Source: JBBATK01 sp044228685
Lineage (GTDB): Bacteria; Bacteroidota; Ignavibacteria; Kapaibacteriales; NICIL-2
Assembly (NCBI GenBank): GCA_044228685.1
Contig: JBGAUL010000012.1
Location: 48,601-112,600 of the forward strand
Direction of reading: 5' to 3'
DNA: 64,000 nt
Shown here: in pieces, positions 44,557 to 54,700 of the stretch
Layout: each line of letters starts with the position of its first letter
Numbering within the stretch: the stretch's first letter is position 1
Made by a program: the position numbers and the translations under genes
The notes under the pieces: model-generated
Databases searched by the model: none
Told to the model about the DNA's origin: nothing
Seen by the model: only the letters and a program-made list of their open reading frames with translations

Positions 44557-47500
44557 ATGAAGAAAACTCTTCTTCTTTGTGCCTTGACGGTTGCGGTTGT
44601 TTGCTGTTTGCAAACCAGTGTGGTAGCGCATCGCGCGCAACAACAAAAGACTGTTCGGGTCGACGATGGCGATCGCGATAATGAGGGATCACGTCAGTCA
44701 CTCGAACAAAAAGAAAACGATCACGACGAGGATCCCTATCGACGCGACGTTGAGTTCTGGAAACAACGCATGTTTCCCTACGACAAGCTTCCGGATGGTG
44801 CCTTAGAGAGAGCAATCGCAGTGCAAAAGCAAATGCAGAATCGCAAGGGTGCAGGAGCACTTATGGCTGCTTCACCAACATGGCGCGCACTTGGTCCAGG
44901 CAACATCGGCGGTCGCACCCGCTCAATCGTCTGCGATCCCAAGAAAGATGGATGGGTCTATGCTGCAGCTGCCGGTGGAGGAGTGTGGCGTTCTACAGAT
45001 CATGGTACGACTTGGAAACCTTTGTTCGATAACCAGAATTCGCTGTGCATGGGAGCGCTGGCAATTGATCCAAACAATAGCGATATCATTTATTGTGCAA
45101 CAGGTGAAATTGCTCCGGCTTCATACTTGCAGGACGGCTGGGGAACCGGCGTCTACAAGAGCACCGATGCAGGCGCTTCGTGGAAGTTGATTGGTCTAAC
45201 AACTGTTGGCGCCTTCTCAAAGATTGCTGTGCATCCAAAGAACTCGAAGATTGTGTATGCCGGAGGAATTCGTTCGGGACAAGGACTGTACCGCTCAGAT
45301 GACGGAGGTATTACCTGGTCACGGAAGAACAGATTGTCGATCAGTGATATCTGTATCAATCCCGACGACGAGAACGACGTTCTTCTCGGTGTTGCCGGAG
45401 ACGGAGTGTATCGCACAAAGAATGGCGGAGATAGTACCTATCGCTCCTCAACGGGTTTTCCTGCCAAAGTGGGTAGAGTATCAGTCCAGTGGTGTCCATC
45501 AAAGATCAGCCGTGTATACTGTCTAATTGAAGGCCCTAATCCTGCCGACACGACAAAAAATGATTTAGGCTATGTTTTAGTATCGACTAATGAAGGTGTC
45601 ACGTGGCAGACGAAGATCAGTGCAGATGGGGGCATCTTCGGCTCAAACTCACAAGGTTATTACGACAACTTTGTCATTGTGCATCCAACGAATCCAGATT
45701 TAGCCTATTACGCCGGTATCGATTTCTATCTGACTGACAATGGTGGTAATAGTTGGACGAATATTTCGAACAGCTACGCAGGCGGCGGAGTTCACCCGGA
45801 TCAACAAGCCGGTTGTTTTAATCCGCTCAACCCAAATGAAGTTTACATGGCCAATGACGGAGGAATATTCCGTTCGGCTAGCCTCAGCGATCCATTCGAA
45901 TCCGTAAACAATGGTTATGAAGTGACAGCATACTACGCGCTTGATATTGATCATTCGGCTGATGCGAAGACCTATGGCGGTTCACAGGATAATGGAACCA
46001 GTGGAAGCACAAGCACATCAACAGACTGGAGAGGTGTTCTCGGCGGCGACGGATTCTTTGTAGCCGTGAATTCGCTGAACCCAAATGTTATCTATTGTGA
46101 GAATTACAACGGTAGTGTAAAGAGCGTCAATTTGTCAACCGGAAGAATTAGTCTTGACACTGTAGGTATTCCAGCTAAAGATGGTACCGGTGCGTGGAGT
46201 TCTCCCATTGTCTTAGAGCGTAACTCAGCAACATTGTACCACGGTCGCAAGGCAGTATATCAGCAGAGTCTTGGTCAAAACACGTGGCAAACATTCTCTC
46301 CAATGCTCGACACTTCAACCTATGTAAGTGCAATCGGTCCGTCACCAGTCGATGACAACTATTGCTATGCCGGCCTGGAAAATGGAGGTCTCTGGCGCAC
46401 CACCGATGCCGGAACAAAATGGGCGAATGTTTCCTTAAACGGACTTCCAAAAAGATTTGTACGAGATGTAGTTCCCTCAGCTGTAGAAGCAAAAACAGCA
46501 TGGGTTTGTTACTCAGGATACGGAACAGGCCACGTGTACCAAACATTGGATGCCGGTGCAACCTGGAAAGATGTAAGCACAACATTGCCCGACATTCCTG
46601 TCAATGCATTGTGTGTCAATCCTGAGAACGAGAAGGTAATGTTTGCCGGAACCGACATCGGCGTGTTTGCCACTTTTAACGGTGGTCAAAGTTGGTTTCC
46701 TTACGGCAAAGGTTTGCCACGGGCACCGGTTCTCGACATGAAGATATATGAAGAGAAAAACGTGCTTCGTATTGCAACGCACGGTCGCTCCATGTGGGAA
46801 GTTGACATCGCTAGCGCAGAAATCGATGAGCCGGAAATCACATCTCCTGCCGGCGGCGACGTGGCAATGGCAACCTCAACATTTGTATTCTCATGGCATG
46901 GATTTAAAGGTACTAAGGGTGTAAATGTTGATATCAACTTTGGGGCTCAAGGCGAGTATTGGACGCGCATCGCTTCCAATGTTGTTGGTAACTCAATGCG
47001 CTGGGTGGTTGAAAACAGACCAACCTCTTGGGCACACATTCGCGTTACGGATGCAGAGAATCCAAACCTCTCAGTTGTATCAAACACTTTCAGCATTCTT
47101 GAGTTTACACGTGGATCTGTGAAGAGCACGCAGTCGTTCTCGCACGTGGCTTATGGTTTGAGCTTTGATGGTGAGAATGGCTTGTACACAACCAGCTTCT
47201 ATACGAACGAATTGTTCAAGCTCGATGCTACGACACTGCAGGAGATCAAGTCGATTAAGATGCCAAAGGGCTACGACAACAACTTCACTGACATGTGCAT
47301 GGATCGCTCAAAAGGTCAGTTGTACATTCATAGACTTACGTCACAAACAGCAGGATCTTCGGCTAGAATTCTAGTTATGGATACGGCAGGTAACGTTGTT
47401 CGTTCAATGATCTCTCCGGCCAGCTACGGTATTGGTCTTGAGTTCATCAACAACCAATTGATTGTTGGTGAGCGCGATGGTCAGCAGCAGTTGTATGTGT

Positions 47501-48132
47501 GCAACCCAACAACTGCCGAAGTGATATCTCAAGTAAACAACCCATTCCGCAAGTTCTACGGTCCACGCTGTTTGTCGACAGACGGCAAAGGAAATCTCTT
47601 CCAAGTCGGCACAGACTTCGGCTCCGGAGCAGGTTTGCTCGGCGCGTATTTGTCCAAGATTCCTGTGGCGAACATGACCAAAGAAATCGATCGCATGGAA
47701 CTTTTGAACAGCACCGGTACGGAAATCAACGCACGTGGTGTTGAGTATGATCCTCGTGATGGTAATTACTGGATCACCGACTTGTCCGGAAACATCTTCA
47801 AGATTGCAAACTTCGATACGCCTTCAAATCCATTGTCGGATGTGTCTGAAAACAATCCGAGCACGGCAAGTGGTCTGACGATTAGCCCTAACCCTGCTCG
47901 CGACAAAGCGGTTATCAGCTTCATGACGGGTCGTATCAATTCGGTCGTTCGCCTCGAAGTGTTCAATATGGTTGGCGAGCGCGTCGCGACTCTGGTTGAT
48001 GGACCAATTTCAGCAGATGATTTTTCAGCAGCTGTCTTGGATTGTTCAACTTTGGCTGATGGCATGTACACCGTGTCGCTCAACGTCGATGGTGTTCAAC
48101 GTCCGGCGGCAAAGATGATTATTGCTCGCTAA
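44557..48132 (+). CDS. BNR/Asp-box (VPS10/sialidase-like) secreted protein with T9SS sorting domain
   Basis: The protein has 1191 residues with a gagga Shine-Dalgarno and a signal peptide (KTLLLCALTVAVVCCLQTS). From about residue 110 at least eight Asp-box repeats of the form SxDxGxTW can be read, including STDHGTTWKPL, STDAGASWKLI, SDDGGITWSRK, TTDAGTKWANV and TLDAGATWKDV, giving one or two seven- to ten-bladed beta propellers. A fibronectin-like segment and a second propeller-like region (about 830-1090) follow. The last 85 residues are a T9SS type A sorting domain (LTISPNPARDKAVISF, LEVFNMVGERV, LADGMYTVSLNVDG). The sialidase catalytic residues are not evident, so binding or structural roles are as likely as hydrolysis. 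A TonB-dependent receptor gene follows. Confidence 0.88.
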   Translation: MKKTLLLCALTVAVVCCLQTSVVAHRAQQQKTVRVDDGDRDNEGSRQSLEQKENDHDEDPYRRDVEFWKQRMFPYDKLPDGALERAIAVQKQMQNRKGAGALMAASPTWRALGPGNIGGRTRSIVCDPKKDGWVYAAAAGGGVWRSTDHGTTWKPLFDNQNSLCMGALAIDPNNSDIIYCATGEIAPASYLQDGWGTGVYKSTDAGASWKLIGLTTVGAFSKIAVHPKNSKIVYAGGIRSGQGLYRSDDGGITWSRKNRLSISDICINPDDENDVLLGVAGDGVYRTKNGGDSTYRSSTGFPAKVGRVSVQWCPSKISRVYCLIEGPNPADTTKNDLGYVLVSTNEGVTWQTKISADGGIFGSNSQGYYDNFVIVHPTNPDLAYYAGIDFYLTDNGGNSWTNISNSYAGGGVHPDQQAGCFNPLNPNEVYMANDGGIFRSASLSDPFESVNNGYEVTAYYALDIDHSADAKTYGGSQDNGTSGSTSTSTDWRGVLGGDGFFVAVNSLNPNVIYCENYNGSVKSVNLSTGRISLDTVGIPAKDGTGAWSSPIVLERNSATLYHGRKAVYQQSLGQNTWQTFSPMLDTSTYVSAIGPSPVDDNYCYAGLENGGLWRTTDAGTKWANVSLNGLPKRFVRDVVPSAVEAKTAWVCYSGYGTGHVYQTLDAGATWKDVSTTLPDIPVNALCVNPENEKVMFAGTDIGVFATFNGGQSWFPYGKGLPRAPVLDMKIYEEKNVLRIATHGRSMWEVDIASAEIDEPEITSPAGGDVAMATSTFVFSWHGFKGTKGVNVDINFGAQGEYWTRIASNVVGNSMRWVVENRPTSWAHIRVTDAENPNLSVVSNTFSILEFTRGSVKSTQSFSHVAYGLSFDGENGLYTTSFYTNELFKLDATTLQEIKSIKMPKGYDNNFTDMCMDRSKGQLYIHRLTSQTAGSSARILVMDTAGNVVRSMISPASYGIGLEFINNQLIVGERDGQQQLYVCNPTTAEVISQVNNPFRKFYGPRCLSTDGKGNLFQVGTDFGSGAGLLGAYLSKIPVANMTKEIDRMELLNSTGTEINARGVEYDPRDGNYWITDLSGNIFKIANFDTPSNPLSDVSENNPSTASGLTISPNPARDKAVISFMTGRINSVVRLEVFNMVGERVATLVDGPISADDFSAAVLDCSTLADGMYTVSLNVDGVQRPAAKMIIAR

Positions 48133-48153
48133 GAAATCCGAGCTTTTAGCTCC

Positions 48154-48190
48154 AATCCGCGTGAACCGAGTTTCACGCGGATTTTTTTTG
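48154..48190 (+). terminator. Intrinsic terminator after the BNR/T9SS gene
   Basis: A perfect 12-bp stem (48154-48165 with 48172-48183, 6-nt loop) runs into a T tract. Confidence 0.9.
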
Positions 48191-48268
48191 TCGTATTCTG
48201 AACACAAAAGCGGGAACTTTGTCGTCGTGTGTTCTTTATCACCACACCTTGCTCCGACATTTTCAGCC

Positions 48269-50851
48269 ATGGCTTTAGCCTCACGTACACTTCTCGTCTT
48301 GGTATTCAGCCTGGTCGCTGCTCCAATACTCCTCGCTCAGTCTTCCTCTATCTCCGGCATAGTGCGCGATGAATCAAATCAACCTATGGCCGGTGTCGCT
48401 GTGCAAATACGCAGCTTGAAAAAGGGTGCGTACTCAAAGAGCGATGGTTCGTACCTCATCGACAAGCTACCGGCAGGCAGCTATAGCGTCGAAGCAAGCA
48501 TGATTGGTTATCAAACATACTCGCAAAAAGTGAACTTGAAGGATGATGAACAGCTACAGTTAAATATCAAAATGACCCAAATGCGGGTAAAGCTTGGTGA
48601 AGTGCAGGTAACGGCATCCAGGCGTAAACAAGAGCAAAGTGATACCAGAACTTCAGTCATTACGGTTGATCCTCAAGAGGCAAAGTTCAAAGCCGGGGCA
48701 GGGGAAGACGTGTTGCGGACATTGCAAACGATGCCGGGCGTAGTGGCACCGAATGATTTTTCTTCGCAACTCGTTGTTCGCGGCTCGGGTCCGGACCAGA
48801 ACCTCATACTCATGGACAACATCGAGCTCTTCAATCCATACCGTCTCTACGGCTTCGTATCCATGTTCAATCCTGAGACAGTGAGCGGAATTACACTTCT
48901 CACCGGAGGTTTCGGAGCTCGCTATTCGGATCGTCTATCGGCTGTGCTGGACGTGACAAATCGAGATGGCAATCGTGACAAAGGATGGATAGGCGCTAAG
49001 CTCAACATGAGTATTACCAATGCAAATCTTGTGTTGGAAGGTGCATTGCCCTTTATGAATGGAAGTTGGCTGGTGTCGTCGCGACGAACCTACTACGACC
49101 TCATTGCAGGACCCATTGCTCGTTCCAGCGGTGCTGTCGATGGCGATGTAGCCTTCCCAAATTTTCAAGACTTCCAAGCAAAACTCAGTTTCATTCCTGC
49201 TACGAATCACAAAATCAGTCTTAACTACATTCGCAGTCGAGATAACACTGAGTTCCGCAGCGGTGCTTCTCGGAACCAGGCAGATAGTATCAGTATTGTT
49301 GACAATACCTACGACGACGTAGTTGGGACTCAATGGCTGTGGTCACCGACCAAGAACTACGTCATGACAACCGGCATTTCATACTACTCCAACACCGGCA
49401 CCACAAGTTTTGGAGGCTCGGGCGGATCACAGTTTATCATTGGTTCAAGCGACGTTGTTTCGAAGACAGATTTTGCCAAACTCCAAGATTCATTGCGTGC
49501 TGCGGGATTAGATATCCCGACCCTCTTCAGCGTCAGTGGCAACACCGGATTTGCCTTTAAGAAAACCAGTATTCGCAATGAACACAGCTGGCGCATCGAT
49601 TCAATGCACACGGTGGATGCCGGACTACTTCACGACTGGATCCATACTGCAGTCATCGCCAATTTCGATTTCGATCCACGTCTCAAAGCTCTTCAACAGT
49701 CCAATCCTCGTATTCCGGCTTTGCCCGAGAGCTTTGAAAATGGTGTTGATTACATTCGAAGCAGCGCTTATGTGCAGGATAATATTCGCGTGAGTCCGCA
49801 GCTCAACATTCAAGCCGGACTCCGCTTTGACTTCTTTGCGCTGCTTTCGAAAGCATATGTGGCACCACGCATTTCCGCCTCCTATGCATTGACGAAGAAC
49901 GCAACACTTCGCGCGGCTTGGGGACAATACTATCAATCTCCCGGCTATGAAAAGCTCTTTGATGCCCAAGTCTTTCTCGATTTCAGTGCCGACAATGTGT
50001 CGAGACTCAAAGCTGAAAAAGCAACGCATTATGTAATTGGCTACGACCAGATGCTAAGCGACGAATGGCAGTTCAAGACAGAAGCCTATTACAAGGATTT
50101 TCAGGATTTGATACTTCCGAAGAGAGCAAAAGGTACTGTGTGGCAAGTAGAGAAAATCCCGGGACTTGCCGATTCAGTGTACCGCACTCGAGCAGGGTGG
50201 ACCACACCGGTGGGAGTAGTTGGAGACTCTTTGACGACCATTCCGGTGAATTCAGCTCGTGGAGCATCTTATGGAATTGAATTCATGCTGCAGAAGGTCG
50301 CATCGGTTGGTGAAAACACCATTTACGGTTGGGTTTCCTATGCACTTGCCATTGCAAATCGATATCAAGACGGACTTACCATCCCGTTCAACTACGATCG
50401 TCGACACAATTTCAACATCGTGGGTGGTGCTAAGCTTAGTGATTGGTTAGAAGTGAATCTGACCTTTAGCTACGGAACCGGTTTTCCTTGGACAAAAGCA
50501 AAGGGTATTAAGCCGAGAATTGTGATTGTCAAAGACACTGTTAGCGGCGTGTCGAGTCCGCGTATTGACACAGACTGGCGCGGCGTCGTTTTCGACGTCG
50601 ATCGTGGCGGACTGGAGAATATCAACCAAGGTCGCTTACCTGATTATTACCGCGCCGACATTCGTTTCACCACGCCGGCACACTGGTTCGGTTGGAAATG
50701 GAGTTGGTATCTTGACGTGATCAACGTCACCAATCACAGCAATATCATTGCTGAGCAACAACGAGTCGATCGAAGTAATTTGCAATTGACGGTGAAATAT
50801 CAATCGATGCTTCCCATTCTGCCGACACTGGGATTTAGTGTTCAGTGGTAA
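48269..50851 (+). CDS. TonB-dependent receptor with carboxypeptidase-like N-terminal domain
   Basis: The protein has 860 residues from the ATG at 48269, which opens a clean signal peptide (ASRTLLVLVFSLVAAPILLA). The open frame starts 49 codons earlier, inside the previous terminator. A CarboxypepD-regulatory-like domain (SSISGIVRDESNQPMAGVAV) is followed by the plug (VLRTLQTMPGVVAPNDFSSQ; LVVRGSGPDQNLILMDNIEL) and a barrel ending LGFSVQW. It lacks a SusD partner and is a classical FecA/BtuB-type importer of unknown ligand. The aromatic end is typical of outer-membrane barrels. Confidence 0.92.
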   Translation: MALASRTLLVLVFSLVAAPILLAQSSSISGIVRDESNQPMAGVAVQIRSLKKGAYSKSDGSYLIDKLPAGSYSVEASMIGYQTYSQKVNLKDDEQLQLNIKMTQMRVKLGEVQVTASRRKQEQSDTRTSVITVDPQEAKFKAGAGEDVLRTLQTMPGVVAPNDFSSQLVVRGSGPDQNLILMDNIELFNPYRLYGFVSMFNPETVSGITLLTGGFGARYSDRLSAVLDVTNRDGNRDKGWIGAKLNMSITNANLVLEGALPFMNGSWLVSSRRTYYDLIAGPIARSSGAVDGDVAFPNFQDFQAKLSFIPATNHKISLNYIRSRDNTEFRSGASRNQADSISIVDNTYDDVVGTQWLWSPTKNYVMTTGISYYSNTGTTSFGGSGGSQFIIGSSDVVSKTDFAKLQDSLRAAGLDIPTLFSVSGNTGFAFKKTSIRNEHSWRIDSMHTVDAGLLHDWIHTAVIANFDFDPRLKALQQSNPRIPALPESFENGVDYIRSSAYVQDNIRVSPQLNIQAGLRFDFFALLSKAYVAPRISASYALTKNATLRAAWGQYYQSPGYEKLFDAQVFLDFSADNVSRLKAEKATHYVIGYDQMLSDEWQFKTEAYYKDFQDLILPKRAKGTVWQVEKIPGLADSVYRTRAGWTTPVGVVGDSLTTIPVNSARGASYGIEFMLQKVASVGENTIYGWVSYALAIANRYQDGLTIPFNYDRRHNFNIVGGAKLSDWLEVNLTFSYGTGFPWTKAKGIKPRIVIVKDTVSGVSSPRIDTDWRGVVFDVDRGGLENINQGRLPDYYRADIRFTTPAHWFGWKWSWYLDVINVTNHSNIIAEQQRVDRSNLQLTVKYQSMLPILPTLGFSVQW

Positions 50852-50892
50852 GTCGACACAGTAGTTCAAAGAGAAACGGACAAAGCTAAATC

Positions 50893-51348
50893 ATGGCTAA
50901 GGCTTTGATAATCAATGAAGATGTGAAGATACCGGGCGACGAGCTTCGGTATCGCTTTTCGCGGTCGTCAGGACCCGGAGGTCAGAACGTCAACAAAGTT
51001 GAATCCAAAGTCGAGCTCCTTTTTGACATCGATTCCAGCGTCGCGCTCGACGAGGTGCAGAAGCGTCGTTTGCATGTGGTAGCCTCTTCGAAAATTGACG
51101 CAGAGGGAACATTGGTGCTTCGCTCCCAAGCTTCGAGATCACGTCAGGAAAACATTGAACTTGTTAGGAATCAACTACTTGAACTCATCAAGCGCTCGCT
51201 CCGAGAACCAAAAAAGCGCGTGAAAACTTCGATTTCCGCGGGTGCTAAACATGGACGTCGCACTGCAAAGAAAAAGTCATCCCAGAAAAAGCAAACCAGA
51301 TCTGCCTCTCGCTCTGCCCTCCAAGAATATTATGATGCCGAGGAATAA
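50893..51348 (+). CDS. arfB: Alternative ribosome-rescue factor ArfB (YaeJ-like peptidyl-tRNA hydrolase)
   Basis: The protein has 151 residues. The catalytic GGQ lies in RSSGPGGQNVNKVESKVEL, as in class I release factors lacking codon-recognition domains. The C-terminal tail is strongly basic (RRTAKKKSSQKKQTRSASRS); in ArfB this tail enters the empty mRNA channel of stalled ribosomes. It therefore hydrolyses peptidyl-tRNA on non-stop ribosomes. Confidence 0.92.
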   Translation: MAKALIINEDVKIPGDELRYRFSRSSGPGGQNVNKVESKVELLFDIDSSVALDEVQKRRLHVVASSKIDAEGTLVLRSQASRSRQENIELVRNQLLELIKRSLREPKKRVKTSISAGAKHGRRTAKKKSSQKKQTRSASRSALQEYYDAEE

Positions 51349-51715
51349 GTACTTAGCGCATAGATCACAGAACAGGATTCTGTCCCTTCCTCAGCTAAAA
51401 ATTACGTACTAGTACAGAGTGCCTGGCGCAAATCAGGCTAATAACTTTACGTGTCATCAAGAACTAAGCCTGCAACGCCGATGAATTGCACAAAACGACA
51501 GGCTTAATCTTGAGACCTGTTCTTTCGGTATTGGTGGTGGTTTTCGTGACCCGTATTTCGCTGAAAAACGGTCGTTTATACCCGCAACTCGTCGACCGAA
51601 GTATTCCACATTCAGGAACTTCGCCGAACGATTCGAGGTATAAAAAGTCGAAAAAACCGCCTCAGTTAACCTCAGAACAGTTTTTCAGGACCATTGTATC
51701 TCTATCTACTGCCCG
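51349..51715 (+). promoter_or_regulatory. Leader region of the giant surface protein with four alternating inverted repeats
   Basis: No convincing gene is present in 367 bp; a 77-codon frame from a TTG at 51486 has no support. Four short segments alternate: gcctg (51421-51425), caggct (51434-51439), taagcctg (51465-51472) and caggctta (51499-51506). Pairing 1:2 plus 3:4 (5 and 8 bp) excludes pairing 2:3 (6 bp), an attenuator-like topology. No T run follows segment 4. No clear Shine-Dalgarno precedes the ATG at 51716. Confidence 0.35.
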
Positions 51716-54700
51716 ATGAAACGTTTCGCACAGTTCTGTTTCCGTAGTCTCTTCATAGTCAGCCTTTTTCTGCCACTTTCAAGTCGATTGCAAGCCGCCC
51801 AATGGTTTGTTTCGCCTTCAGGTAGCAACACGAATACCGGGCTTAGCACGGCCAGTCCGTGGCGTACGTTGCAGTTTGCAAACGACACCAACGCGGTTGG
51901 AAATGGAGATACCATCAACGTGATGAGCGGGAATTTTGTGGAGAATTTGACGCTTAGCAAGGCTCTGCTTGTTCGCAATTATAACGGGGCAAGCGTCAGT
52001 CTGACTGCGCCGTCGTCGGCTTCAAATTCCGCGTTGATTATCGTGAATTCAGCGAATGTTACGATATCCGGACTCAATCTTGCTGTGAATTGTCCTAACG
52101 CGACAGCCGGTATCATTGCCATCAACCGCAATGCACTCAGCATCCTCAATTGTTCAATACAACGCAGTGGAAGTGGCGGATCGTACACAGTAACGAGTTC
52201 GAATTTTTCAGAGAGCTTCTCCAGCATCGGTGTTGCCTTCGTCGGTGACAACGCTTCACCTTGGGAAAGCATGAGCATGAGCGGTTGCACTGTGGGTTCA
52301 GCGTCCAACCCATTTCAACGCGCTATGTGGATGCGGGCAACCTCCGGAACAATCGGTGGTAGTTCGACATCTGAAGCAAATAGTTTCTATGGCAGCAGCT
52401 ACGATTTCGTTTCACAGTACGCCGGTTCAACGAACCTCAACATTGCATCTAACACATTTGGTGCAAGTGGCGTGTTGCTTGATGAGCCGAATATCTATTC
52501 AGCTGCATCTTCCTTCAATTTGAATTGCACTTCAAACACATTTTCAACTTCAAGTTCAGCCAGCCAAGCGTTGTTTATTCGCCATAACTATCAGGCTTCA
52601 ACGAATATCAGCGTTAGTTCCAACAGCTTCAGCGGACACAGTCTTGGTATTCTCTGCACCGGCTCGCGCTCAGTCAGTATTAGCTCGAACAACTTCACAG
52701 CAGGCGCAAACGGAGCTTGTCACATTCGCGTTAACAGCGCGACCAGCGGCGTCAGTTCTAACTTCGTCCAGAACAGCCTCACTCTTCTCGGGAATAGCTT
52801 CAGTAACGGATCATTCAGTGCAGTGAAAGCCGTTGAACTCCTCGACGACAATGCAGGAGTTTCGGGTCAGCCAACTCCGGATTTTTCGTCACTAGTGATT
52901 GGTCAGAGTTCAGCACGCAACACTTTTGCAGCAGGACTTGGATCGTGCATCACTCTTGGATCCGGTTTCAGTTTGAATCTCAATGCTGCCGAGAACTTTT
53001 TCGGATTGAGCAGTTCGAGTCCAATTCTTCCTTCAGCTATGAGCACGAACCAACTCTTTGAGTTGGAAGACAAAATCAATGATCACATCGACAATCCCAC
53101 ATTGGGATTTGTTCGTTTGGTGAGTGGACACTTGTACGTGACCACCAACTCCTTCCAAAGCGGTGTGACCAGTGCTCCGAGTATTCAACGTGCCATTGAT
53201 GTGTCTGCAAGTGGCGACTCCATTATGGTGCAAGCCGGAACATATACTGAAACATTGAGTCTTACGAATAGCGTACACATCGTTGGCGATGCATTGTCAT
53301 CGAATCTGCCGACGAGCATCCTTGATGCAGGCAATGGAACGGCCATTACTTCAACAGGTTCAGCACCAAAGTCATTCAATCGCTTCGAAATTCACATTGG
53401 CTCTTCAACAGCAGCGCGCTTCGGCATGATTCCGAACAGCGTTACGAACAGTGGAAACGTCAATTTGAACTTCGCTCTCTTCCGTCGTGGTACACAACCT
53501 GTTGGCGGTCTCGTTAATCCGGGAACTCAGGGAGTTGATATTCCTGCGAACATTGATGACGGTAATGATTTCGGACCGAACATCGGTGTGTTTACGATTA
53601 GCAACTTGCTTGGCTGTCCGCAGACCTTTAACGTGAGCGCAGCTTCGGCAACGGTTTGCGAGACTGACAGTTTGATTCTTCTTCTCAGCGGCAATCAAAG
53701 CGGTGTTAGCTATACAGCGGTGATCAACGGCGTTGATGTAAACTCATCACAAACAGTCCTCAATACTGGCGTTCGTCGCTTTGCAATTCCTTCGCAGGGA
53801 AGTGGAAGCTTCCAATCGGGCATCAGAGCTAGTCTCGGACAGTGTGCAGTCATGATGAATGGCTCACCAAGCATCGAAGCATATTCACAGCAGACTCCGG
53901 CATTATCGCTCAATTCGATTAATCAGATTCTGTGTGCCGGAACCGCAGGACAAATCACCGTCATCAACTCCGAACCGCAAGCCAGCTACGCGGTCTACGA
54001 TGGATCATCGATCGTTGGTTCGCCTAAAACCGGTAATAACGGTTCTCTGGTATTCCCGCTTGCAGCAAGCTTGTTTCCTCCTAGTGGTCAAAAGACGTTC
54101 TCTGTTCGCGCTTCTGCGTCAGCTAATGCAAACTGCTTTAGTGAGACAGCAAATGGAAGTCCGGATGGCGCAACCTTTACGGTTTACCCTCTGCCGGCAG
54201 CACCGGTCATTACGACCAACAATCCAACGGCATGTTCGCCGGGCGGAAATGCAATCGTGATTGTGACCAACGCTCAAGCGGGATACACCTATCAGGTTGT
54301 TGATGGAAATACTGCAGTGTATAGTGTAACATCACCGGTAACCGGTGTCTTTACGATCAGCAATATCCCTGTTACACCGGCAGTTCCGGGTCTGGGACTT
54401 GGAGCGCGTACCGTTCGCGTGTACGCAATCAATCCGAACAACAACAACTGTCGCGTCTTGTCGCAGAACTCTCTAACCATTACCGTAAGTCAACGTCCAA
54501 CAAAACCGTTGATGGCTACCGGAACAACTGTTCAATCATACTGCGAGACCGGCAACGGTGTAACAGCACAATTGGTAGTTGCGAATGGCGATGCTTCGCT
54601 GATCTATCGTGTTATCGATAGTACAACCTCACAGCAACTCGTAAGTGTCAATGGTCAAAGCGGCATGTTTATGATCGACGTTCCGGGTCTTACAAGTGCC

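Noticed and set aside
51486..51719. 77-codon frame before the giant gene with a hydrophobic N-terminus
   Set aside because: It starts with TTG, has no Shine-Dalgarno and overlaps the start of the giant gene.
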